Of a DNA stretch of 10,730 nt, positions 1-7,764 are shown one piece after another. Made by a program: the position numbers and the translations under genes. The DNA is from Ophiobolus disseminans. Its lineage: Eukaryota; Ascomycota; Dothideomycetes; Pleosporales; Phaeosphaeriaceae. A model generated the notes under the pieces. That model saw only the letters and a program-made list of their open reading frames with translations. It did not search any database and was not told the origin of the DNA. Position 1 is the stretch's first letter; each line of letters begins with the position of its first letter. The stretch covers positions 182,703 to 193,432 of the forward strand of contig MU006239.1 in the NCBI GenBank assembly GCA_010093685.1. The letters run 5' to 3'.

Positions 1-332
1 ATGCAGACTATTAGACTAGTTACAAAAGAGATATTAAAGCTTTAAACAAAGCTTAGGCATGTAGACATTTACAACTACTAGATAAGACAGGAGGTTGCAA
101 GTAGAAAGATTACTGTAGAATACATTCAATCATCAGAAATAATTGCAGATAGCTTCACTAAGGTGTTGCTAGGCAACAAGTGGCTAAACTTCCTTTATTA
201 AGTTAGATTAGTTAAGGTATCACTACACAAGGTGACTAAGAAGGCACAATTAGAAGAACTTTAAGCAAAACTTAAGGACCTTATTATCACCTAAGATTAC
301 TAGCTTGCAAATACATCTAAGCTAAGAGGGTA
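1..332 (+). pseudogene. Ty1/copia element A: C-terminal end of pol (RNase H tail), RIP-mutated
   Basis: In frame 1 this reads as the end of a copia polyprotein. MQTIRLVTKEI opens it, a segment ending in the KITVEYI motif follows, and then IADSFTK and NKWLNFL, which are typical of the last part of copia RNase H. The enzyme would degrade the RNA strand of the RNA/DNA hybrid during reverse transcription in the virus-like particle. The frame has no indel but carries several TAA/TAG stops at Gln-like positions, and Tyr where copia proteins and copy B have His. About 95% of bases match the same part of copia B (9355-9686, opposite strand). The purine tract AAGAGGG at 324-330 is the polypurine tract that primes plus-strand DNA, directly before the LTR. 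The 5' part of the element lies outside the window. Confidence 0.9.
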
Positions 333-528
333 TGTTAGATATTAGGGGTGCTATAAGGCTACTAACACTAAAAGAAACAGAAGGGGCCGGCACAAGCGCC
401 TTAGCACACTAGTACTAGATCTGACACCTAGTTAAACTCCGCACTTAACCGAGAGAACACTAGAATACAACATTATTATTAATTCATCTAATCTATTATC
501 GAGGTCTAATACATTATTAAATCTAACA
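333..528 (+). mobile_element. 3' LTR of copia element A
   Basis: A 196-bp long terminal repeat with perfect 8-bp ends, TGTTAGAT at 333-340 and ATCTAACA at 521-528. It follows the polypurine tract and is matched along its length (roughly 90%) by the inverted LTR at 9160-9354. A TATAAG at 352-357 is a weak TATA candidate. The flanking AGTTA (529-533) would be one copy of the 5-bp target duplication; the partner is outside the window. Gypsy 1 pol resumes immediately after, so this marks where copia A entered gypsy 1. Confidence 0.93.
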
Positions 529-599
529 AGTTAAAACAGACTCCTCTAGCTATGCTATAGGTAGCATTCTCTCTTAGTATAATGACAAGGGAATACTTA

Positions 600-938
600 T
601 ATAAGGGGCTAGGCAGAAGACTGCAGAAAGGCTAGGTTTAACCGTGATGAATTCGATAGAGTCTATCTAGAGCTAGAGAGCAGGCTGACTTTATAGCAGA
701 CTGCTAGCTTCTAGAAGTATCTACTTACCTCAGCATTTGTTAGCTGTTAGAAGAACATATCTTGTTCTAGCTAGTTCCCGGACATTCTGTAACATTCTAG
801 GACATTCTATAACACTCTAGGACATTCTATAATGTTCTAGGACATTCTATAATGTTCTAGGACATTCTATAATGTTCTAGGCTCTTCTATTGAACCGAAG
901 TGACTCCACTAAGGATAGCAGAGGTCTAACCTCTTACA
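600..938 (-). mobile_element. Solo LTR of the gypsy 1 family, inserted in gypsy 1 RNase H
   Basis: A 339-bp LTR in inverse orientation to its host. It matches the reverse complement of the gypsy 1 3' LTR (3006-3315) over nearly its whole length. Its ends read TGTAAGAGG at the 938 side and CCCCTTATA (from CCCCTTACA) at the 600 side. It is flanked by perfect 5-bp duplications ACTTA at 595-599 and 939-943. Removing 600-943 restores the frame GGA ATA CTT AGG CCC (GILRP) of RNase H. No internal region is present, so two LTRs have probably recombined out a full element. Confidence 0.95.
781..880. repeat. Five tandem 20-bp units inside the solo LTR
   Basis: Five consecutive units (781-800, 801-820, 821-840, 841-860, 861-880). 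The last three are identical (GACATTCTATAATGTTCTAG) and the first two differ at a few bases. Each unit is partly palindromic (ACATTCTATAATGT). The 3' LTR of gypsy 1 has only about two comparable units, so the array has expanded or contracted between LTR copies. Confidence 0.93.
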
Positions 939-2990
939 ACTTAGGCCCTGCGCCTACTTTTCACGCAAGAACAACCCCTATAAATGCAACTATAAAATCT
1001 ATAACAAGGAAATGCTAGCTATTATACGCTGCCTAGAAGAATAGGATTCTGAACTTAGGACTATAGAGAAGTTTACTGTCCTTACTAACTACAAGAACCT
1101 AGAGTACTTTACTAAACCTAGGATGCTTAATAAAAGGTAGATTAGATAGTCTATTCTCTCAGAACGCTACAACATCACGCTGCAATACCGGCCTAGGAAG
1201 CTAAATAAGAGAGCAGATGCTCTTTTAAGAAGAGAACAAGACCTGCCTGCAGATGCAGAAGATGCACGCCTTAAGCACTGGTATTAACAGCTTCTTAAGC
1301 CTACTACTGCTAAAGAAGAGATAGAGAACTCTATAGATGCTGTTATTTCCTTCACTAGCATAATTCTGCTAATTCATGCCTTTCCTGCCTAGATTAAACC
1401 TATAGAGCCTACTGCCCTAGAGCAACTCTAGAAACAAGGTGTAAAGGAAGATTAGACCTATTGCACAGCACGCTAGTCCGTTCTAGATAGAGAACGACGC
1501 TTTCTAGTACACCTAGGACTAAAGGCCTTAATAGCAGAATGCTATATTAAAGGCAACACGCTTCTGCACTACCGCAACTAGAAATAGGTTCCTACTCTTA
1601 AACTACTACGCATAAGACTTATCTATAAAACTTATGCTTTACTAGCTACTAGTTACCTAGGAAGAGAAGGGACATACAAGATCTTAGCAAGAGACTACTT
1701 CTAGCCTAGCATGTCTAATAATATACGCCGCTTTGTTAGGAACTGCGACACTTGTAGACGTGTTAAACTATAGCGAGATAGGCTGCAAGGGTTTCTAAAA
1801 CCACTCCCTCTTCCTAAGAGGATCTAGAAAGAAATCTCTATAGACTTTATTAAAGGACTTCTAGAAAGCAATAGTTGCACAACACTCCTTGTAGTTACAG
1901 ACTAGCTTAGCAAAGATATAGTTCTTATTCCCTTAAAAGACACTACAGTAGAAATACTTGCTGCTAACTTTATGCGCTATGTAGTTGCCTATTATTAGCT
2001 ACTAGATGCTATTGTATTAGACCGTAGTACCCAATTCACTAGCTATTTCTAGGCTATCCTGACAAAGATAATAAACATTACCTGCTAGTTATCTACAGCA
2101 TAGCACCCGCAGACTAATAGGTCTACTAAGCGCATGAACAGCACTATTAAAACCTATCTACGTGCTTACATTAACTAGGCACAAACTAATTAGGTAGACC
2201 TTCTTCTAATAGCCTTAATTGCTATTAAGGGACGTGAAGCAAGGTTAACAAGAGTCTCCCCCTTCTTTCTACAACATAGCTATAATGTTAACCCTATCTA
2301 ACTAAATATCTCCTAAGGACTAGATCTAGAAGAATTAGAAGCACGTATGCTACCTAATTATAACAAGGCAAAGGCTATTGTTGAAAAGCTTAAGTAAGCC
2401 TTTAATATAGCGCAGACTATAATAGCTAAGGCATAACAAGAATAGGAGCATTAGGTAAACTAGAAAAGACATAAGTAGCCTAACCTCAGAATTAATAACA
2501 AGGTCTAGCTTTCTTACCGGAGACAGCTCTCTAATAGCCGCCTAAACTAGAAACTAGACTAGAAGAATGCTAAATACACAGTTATTAAGGTCATTAACCT
2601 ACACTTAGTTAGGCTTAACACACTACTAGGCATCTACAATGTCTTCTACATTAACCGCCTAAGGCTAGCCTTCTTAGATCCCTTCCCTAGCCAGCCTAAT
2701 AACAACACTCAACTAGCACCTATCCTAGTTAATAGAGAACTAGAATCAGAAGTAGAACAGATTATAGCTGAAGTGACCTACAGGAATAGGCTGTTCTTTA
2801 AGGTTAAATAGGCTAGATATACCCTTATAACCTTTGAGCTAGCAGAAAATCTTAAAGATAACACTGCCTTAGATAAGTAGGAAGCCTTCACTGCTCTATA
2901 CCGCAATTAACACTCTAAATAGCTTCTAGCTGGATTTAGAAGAGGTAATAAAGAGTAGTACTTATAACATAACACTACTGCACATAGATT

Positions 2991-3002
2991 AGAGAGGGGG
3001 GG
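2991..3002 (+). other. Polypurine tract of gypsy 1
   Basis: AGAGAGGGGGGG followed by TAA and then the LTR start TGTAAG at 3006. An uninterrupted purine run directly before a 3' LTR is the plus-strand primer site, and it fixes the element orientation as +. Confidence 0.88.
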
Positions 3003-3005
3003 TAA

Positions 3006-3315
3006 TGTAAGAGGTTAGACCTCTACTATCCTTAGTGGAGTCACTTTAGTTTAATAGAATAATATAGAATATTATAGAACATTATAAAAGAGCATAGAAC
3101 ATTATAGAATGTTCTAGAATGTTATAGAATGCCTAGGAACTAGCTAGAACAAGATATGTTCTTCTAACAGCTGACAAAATGCTTATGTATGTAGAAACTT
3201 CTAGAAGCCAGCAGTCTGCTATAAAGTCAGCCTGCTCTCTAGCTCTAGATAGACTCTATCGAATTCATCACGGTTAAACCTAGCCTTTCTGCAGTCTTCT
3301 GCCTAGCCCCTTACA
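3006..3315 (+). mobile_element. 3' LTR of gypsy 1
   Basis: A 310-bp LTR starting TGTAAGAGG and ending CCCCTTACA, giving 6-bp inverted ends TGTAAG/CTTACA. It is nearly the reverse complement of the solo LTR at 600-938 except in the AT-rich repeat region, where unit number differs. It is followed by GAAGC (3316-3320), the likely target duplication, beyond which gypsy 2 sequence begins on the opposite strand. Confidence 0.93.
3067..3129. promoter_or_regulatory. Phased GAA/TTC array resembling heat-shock elements in the gypsy 1 LTR
   Basis: GAA and TTC-like triplets recur every 5 bp. The core is GAA 3107-3109, TTC 3112-3114, GAA 3117-3119, which is the three-unit nGAAnnTTCnnGAAn consensus bound by heat-shock factor. 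It is flanked in phase by GAA at 3097 and 3127 and by TTA in the alternate slots. A second phased run (GAA, TTA, GAA, TTA) covers 3067-3084. The match is direct; the function is inference, since AT-rich tandem repeats can give this pattern by chance. Confidence 0.4.
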
Positions 3316-3941
3316 GAAGCACCTATAAATTTAGACGCTTTATACTAAACTAGGTCTAGATTATAGCTAACCTACTTTACCCTATACTTGAGTGTAGAAC
3401 GGTACAGCTTGCTTGCTAGGATTTCTTTAACCTTCTATTCCTTAACGCCTTTAATTAGGATACCTGTAGGTTTCAGAGCTTCTTAGCTAGGGAGAGGATC
3501 CTAGGGATCTTTGCATAACACGTTTAGAGCAAAGACGTTATGTATTCGTGATCCTAATAGAAGTTCTAGTCGATACGCGTTTCCTACTTGTTCTAAAACC
3601 TTAAACGGACCTGCCTATTTATTAGATAGCTTTCGGCTAGGTCTTAACGTTGCTAGATTAGTCGTATTAAGGTATACCCTATTACCTACTTCCTAGTTAA
3701 CTAGTCTGCGATAACAGTTAACAGTAGATCGTATCCAATTCTGCGCCTTTTCTATATTAGTCTTAGCAGTCTCCTACGCAGCGTGCATTCTTGTAGCTAA
3801 TGCATAAGCATCTTAGAAGTTTAGCTTGTTATTAATTAGGACGGGTTCTGTTAAGTGTTTCTAATCCTAGCTTTGTCGAGGTTCGGACCTATAAAGGATG
3901 TGATACGGCGATATACTAATAGCGGCATGTAGTAAGGAAAT

Positions 3942-4094
3942 TGTTAGGACGCAGGTCCGCACCCACTACGCTATGCAACCCAAAAAGGTTTGTATAATTA
4001 ATGAACATTAATCATAGTGTGCGGAACAGTATATATCGTGCAGGCGTAGCTAACGCACGAGGCTTTTGCCTTACGTGCGCGCGTACGCCTTACA
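3942..4094 (-). repeat. LTR of the TRIM-like element (3' LTR if on the - strand)
   Basis: 153 bp; on the + strand it begins TGTTAGGACG and ends CGCCTTACA, so it has TG...CA ends in both readings. It differs from the partner at 4333-4485 at about 10 positions (about 93% identity), nearly all transitions. It contains TATATA at 4030-4035, a plausible TATA box. Confidence 0.92.
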
Positions 4095-4109
4095 ATATCC
4101 CCCTTCTTC
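4095..4109 (-). other. Polypurine tract of the TRIM-like element
   Basis: On the - strand the bases next to the left LTR read CGAAGAAGGGGGATAT followed by TGTAAGG. A purine run beside an LTR start is the expected plus-strand primer and is the main reason for orienting the element on the - strand. No matching tRNA primer site was recognised at the other end. Confidence 0.7.
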
Positions 4110-4269
4110 GCAGCGCATACCCTTAGGCGCTCAGCGCACCCTGTTAGCGCATGCCTACACAGGCAGGTAATACTAGACCTTCTAGCAGCTCTCGATGGCG
4201 CTCCGGCGCCAACTGGCCCAAAAGACGCACATCTCAGCCCCGCAGAGCCGGCTATGCTAAGCTAGCCTC

Positions 4270-4310
4270 GCGCGGGGTCGAACTAGCGACTAGCTCGACC
4301 TACCCCGCGC
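4270..4310 (-). other. Long GC-rich hairpin in the TRIM leader
   Basis: GCGCGGGG at 4270-4277 pairs with CCCCGCGC at 4303-4310. The inner arms GTCGAACTA (4277-4285) and TAGCTCGAC (4291-4299) pair around a GCGAC loop. Together this is about 16-17 pairs with one small bulge (TA). The one mismatch is A/C on the + strand but a G-U wobble in a - strand RNA, which agrees with - orientation. It lies 22 bp inside the presumed 5' LTR, where retroelements often place packaging or dimerisation structures; that role is inference. Confidence 0.65.
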
Positions 4311-4332
4311 ACTAGTCGTTCATTGATCATAA

Positions 4333-4485
4333 TGTCAGGACGCAGGTCCGCATCTACTACGCTATGCAACCCAAAAAGGTATGTATAATTAATGAACATT
4401 GATTATAGTGTGCGGAACAGTATATATCGTGCAGGCGCAGCCGACGCACGAGGCTTTTGCCTTACGTGCGCGCGTACGCCTTATA
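4333..4485 (-). repeat. LTR of the TRIM-like element (5' LTR if on the - strand)
   Basis: 153 bp, direct repeat of 3942-4094 with about 10 differences. On the + strand it begins TGTCAGGACG and ends CGCCTTATA, the last CA having become TA. TATATA around 4421-4427 is conserved with the other LTR. It is followed directly by GAAAT (4486-4490), the right-hand target duplication. Confidence 0.92.
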
Positions 4486-6848
4486 GAAATCTGAGCTCTA
4501 TTAATTAGAGGCAGGAGAGTACTCTAGTTATCCTGGTAAAAGGATACAAACGGGCGTAGCCTCTAATTAATGTACTTGTTCATAATCTTAGTCTAACTAT
4601 CGGTCTCTTTGTAGTATGCGGTAGAGAGCCTAACTTTTACCCTAATAATCTAACAGAATTCGGACTAGAAACTAGACACAAACTAGAGTCCGCAATCCGA
4701 CACTATAGTCTTAGGTATGTGTCTAAATCGATACACCTATTAAATAAACAAGTTAGCTATACCTTAGGCGTTAATGTTCTTATAATACGGTATCGAAATA
4801 GCTTGTTTTAATAAACGATTAACAACAACTATAATCTAATCGTAACCTAACTTGTTCTTTAGAAAGGTCTTGAAATCGATACACAAATGCTGCATTAGTC
4901 GATCTAGGATTAGAAGAGGATAAATAAATCCTTAGACGCGGGTCTGTCTCGGATGTGCTTTCTAGTATAGGATGCAGTTTCGCATATATCGCTTGCAGGT
5001 AGCTTCTATTCCCTTCTAATAGTACCTTTAGGCTAATAACTAATAGGGTTTTGTAGCGCTTAGGTGTGCAGATAACACTTAATTATGTACCTCTCGAATA
5101 AGTCGAGTGCACAGCTGTAAGCTAGCTAATACACATAGGCGGTTAAGGTAGAGAAGTAGTCTGTTTTCTATCTAATATCCCTTAGGTAAGGTAGCACGTT
5201 CCTGCTAGAAGGAAGAGCGGTTTTCTTAGAAGAGAGAGTCTATTAATTCTAGAGAGTCTAGGGCTATGACATTCTTAAAAGGTTCTATAACATTTAGAGT
5301 TGTAGCTTAAGTTGTAATTTAAGCAATATAAGAATAAGCTAACTTAGAGTTAATTCGGTCGTGCAGTTGATGTAGTCCTAGTAGGACGCGCGAGCGGTTG
5401 TTAACTTAAGCTGTTCGAAGATTTTCTATGTCTTGTTCGCGGCGGCTAAGAATATCTACTTAGGCGTTGTTCCTTCTAGGAGTGTACTCAATCCAGAATT
5501 AAAACAGGGCTATTTCCTCTGCCTATTAAGCTTATCGCGAATTGAGAACCTTAGTTGTTATAAAGTACTCTAATAACCAATAATTAGTGTATACTTAGAT
5601 TCGAGTGCGAGTTAAGCTTAATTTAGGTCTCTACTTAGAGAATGCGGTAATAATAGCAAACAACCCCTTGTTATAGATTTCCTAGTTAAGTTCGGACCTA
5701 GATAGAACAGTGCTGTAGAACGCAACTAGATGCTATTTGTTATCTAGTTATTTCTAGGATAGCACTCTAGCAATAACTCTATCAGAGGCGTTGGTCTTAG
5801 TCTTAGTATCTAGTTCTGGATAGAAATAACAAAGAGTGGGGATTAATAGTAAGGCAGCCTTAAGTCTTTTAAAAGCTATATTACACTCTAGTATCTATAG
5901 GAAAGGTATTAAGAGGCTTTGCAGTGCGATAATAGGTTTAGCAATACAAGAGAATTCTAGAACAAATTGCTAATAGAATCTAGCAAAGCATAAGAATAAC
6001 TTCACACCTATTACTATAGTAGGCCTTTTCTAGTTCTATAACGCTTCTACCTTCTTAGAATCTACTTCTAAACCCTTATTAGTTAGAATATAGCCTAGGT
6101 ACTTTGTACGAGTGACGTAGAATTCGCATTTCTTAATATCGATTTAAAGACTAGCCTGTCGTAATCTTTCTAGAACCTTTTTAACGTAGAGGAGGTAGGT
6201 AGCTTCGTCTTTAGAATAGATAAGAATGTTATCTAGGTATGCTATGCAAAAGTCGTCTAGGTAGTTAATTAACACATCGTTTATGTAACGTTAATATGTC
6301 GCAGGACTGTTATATAGTCTAAAAGGCAGTACTTTACACTTATAAATCCCGTATCGAGTCTAGAACGTAGTATACTCTTCCGAATTTAGATCTATCTAAA
6401 TCTTGTTAAAGGCCGCTCGAATATTAAACTTTGTAAAGATTTTGGCCTTTAAAGGTCGAGCTAGTAGTTCGTTAATGCGTGGTATTAGATAGGAATCCTT
6501 GCGGGTAATAGCGTTTAGCTTCTAATAGTTAACGCAGATGCGGAGGTTACTGTTTGGCTTCCGAACACACAAAATTAGTAAGGCAAAAGGACTTTAACTA
6601 TACTTAATATACTCTTTTTGCAAATTCTCTAAAATGTACTTCTTAGTAGCCTTAAGTTCCTTTACACTCTGCTTGTACAGCAGACTATAGCTATTTAGGA
6701 GATGCTCTAAGAGAACTATCTTGTAGTTATAAGGGCGGTGTTTAGGAAGTTAATCTGCAGTAGTTTTACTAAACACGACGCGATACGCATTGTATGCGGA
6801 TAGTAGTCGGTTACTAAGCAAGGCCTCGTTTTCCTAGTCGTCTACTAG

Positions 6849-7073
6849 TGTTAGATGTAATCAGCCTTTTAGCAGGGCGCTTAGAGACGGCAGAACTGAT
6901 TATGTGCTGGATTACTGCTAGCGCAGACTTAGGATAAGAAAGATAAAGATAAGCAGAGGAGACCCTATAAGAGAACACACAAGACACACAATGAATACAC
7001 AACTATTAATTATAATTAATACTAATTAACATTGTTTATCTTTACACGATCTAATTAACCCTCCGATCTAACA
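6849..7073 (+). mobile_element. Solo LTR of another, copia-like family in gypsy 2 pol
   Basis: 225 bp with perfect 8-bp ends TGTTAGAT (6849-6856) and ATCTAACA (7066-7073), the same ends as the copia LTRs here but with different interior sequence. Perfect 5-bp duplications ACTAG lie at 6844-6848 and 7074-7078. Removing the LTR and one duplication rejoins gypsy 2 pol as ATA CTA GTA GAC GAC (ILVDD), just before the RT domain. Orientation + is suggested by TATAA at 6966-6970 but is weak. It is far less RIP-mutated than its host and keeps about 16 CA dinucleotides. The 62-codon open frame across it is not a gene. Confidence 0.92.
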
Positions 7074-7764
7074 ACTAGTATAATTGTCTTCTCTTCTAGA
7101 ATTGTCTTAATCTTATATAGCGTTGTTATAAAGAACTCGTTTTCTTTTCGCTTTATATTGAAGTGAAACGCGTTTATAGAGATAAGAGTAATTTTGGTAT
7201 ACAGCGGCGGAGAGAGGGGTTTCGGAGCTGTTTAGGATAACGGCTTGCTAGGGTTGATTCGGAAACTCTTAGGTAGACGCAACAATCCCCGAATGCGGTT
7301 GATAGTAGTAGGACTATTTGCCTCCTAAAAGCGTTCTTGTTCCTATAGGGCATTACGTCGACTAATATCTAGTTCGGCTTCTTAGTTGCGGGCGGGTTAG
7401 TTTAGCTGCATAAGCAGTGGCGGTAAAGCTTCGTACGTAGCAGGGTATTTACTTAGCTATAGCATCTAATTCTAGTCTAGATCTAGCTAGAGTTTGAAAC
7501 GTCGCAACTATTTAATACTAATAATATAATCCTAAGAGCCTAGATCTATAATAACAAAGAGGCAGTTACGAATAGTTCGACTATTAATTCGCATATAGAG
7601 GCGGATAAACTAGGAAACTAGAGTTTGGATTTGATCTTGAAAACCTCGGACTACAATTCTAAAGAGTAGTCTTTAGATAGGAACCTAGAGCGAAGCAGAT
7701 AGTGACCGCGTAATAGATAAATTAAGAAAAAGGAACTCTTATGCGCTAGTATCCACTAAGTAAT

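Larger units (their letters stand above)
530..2967 (+). pseudogene. Gypsy 1 pol remnant: RNase H, integrase, chromodomain
   Basis: With the solo LTR and one ACTTA (600-943) removed, a single frame of 696 codons runs from GTT at 530 to TAA at 2965. RNase H motifs are DSSSYAIGSIL, then PCAYFSRKNN, YNKEMLAII and the end motif NKRADALL. Integrase follows: the zinc-finger His pair reads Tyr (codons 1633-1635 and 1654-1656) while the Cys pair is kept (CDTC, 1744-1755). The catalytic Asp codons are at 1843-1845 and 2020-2022. The third catalytic residue, expected Glu, is Lys (AAG, 2128-2130). INWAQTNWVDLL follows once two TAG stops are read as Trp. A chromodomain-like tail lies around 2760-2920. I count about 38 in-frame stops, all TAG or TAA. 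The protein would have integrated element DNA; this copy is dead. Confidence 0.93.
529..3315 (+). mobile_element. Ty3/gypsy element 1 (3' portion), nested in gypsy 2 and cut by copia A
   Basis: A chromodomain-type Ty3/gypsy retrotransposon on the + strand. Present are the RNase H, integrase, chromodomain, polypurine tract and 3' LTR. Gag, protease, RT and the 5' LTR lie beyond copia A, outside the window. Its 3' end abuts GAAGC (3316-3320), the candidate target duplication, and there it interrupts the chromodomain reading frame of gypsy 2 on the other strand. It carries a solo LTR of its own family in RNase H. The domain order RNase H before integrase, with a C-terminal chromodomain, places it in the gypsy/chromovirus group. 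Confidence 0.92.
3942..4485 (-). mobile_element. TRIM-like miniature LTR retrotransposon in gypsy 2 integrase
   Basis: A 544-bp non-coding element: two 153-bp direct repeats (3942-4094 and 4333-4485) around a 238-bp internal region. Perfect target duplications GAAAT flank it (3937-3941 and 4486-4490). Removing 3942-4490 restores the integrase frame GCT CAG ATT TCC TTA (AQISL). Orientation is inferred as - because a purine tract (GAAGAAGGGGG on the - strand) abuts the left repeat. It has no gag or pol, so it would depend on enzymes from other elements. It is richer in GC and CpG than its surroundings and looks much less RIP-mutated. Confidence 0.9.

Noticed and set aside
781..880. CRISPR-like array
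   Set aside because: The 20-bp units are contiguous with no spacers and lie inside an LTR.
3511..3696. 61-codon + strand open frame
   Set aside because: It is antisense to the integrase/chromodomain part of gypsy 2 pol, which has a clear homologous frame on the - strand; nothing in the 61 codons looks like a protein family.
4262..4310. tRNA gene in the TRIM core
   Set aside because: Only a T-arm-like motif and one long hairpin are seen; no D-arm, anticodon arm or acceptor stem could be placed.
3942..4485. Retrozyme (hammerhead-ribozyme TRIM)
   Set aside because: I could not find the hammerhead core (CTGATGA with GAAA) in the LTRs on either strand.
4500..4571. Perfect 13-bp inverted repeat (ATTAATTAGAGGC / GCCTCTAATTAAT) like a tiny MITE
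   Set aside because: Both arms are coding sequence of gypsy 2 integrase (IN*RLR and PLINR), the frame runs through without a break, and there is no target duplication.
6814..7002. 62-codon - strand open frame
   Set aside because: It crosses the border of the solo LTR (6849-7073) into gypsy 2 in the wrong frame, so it is a chance frame.
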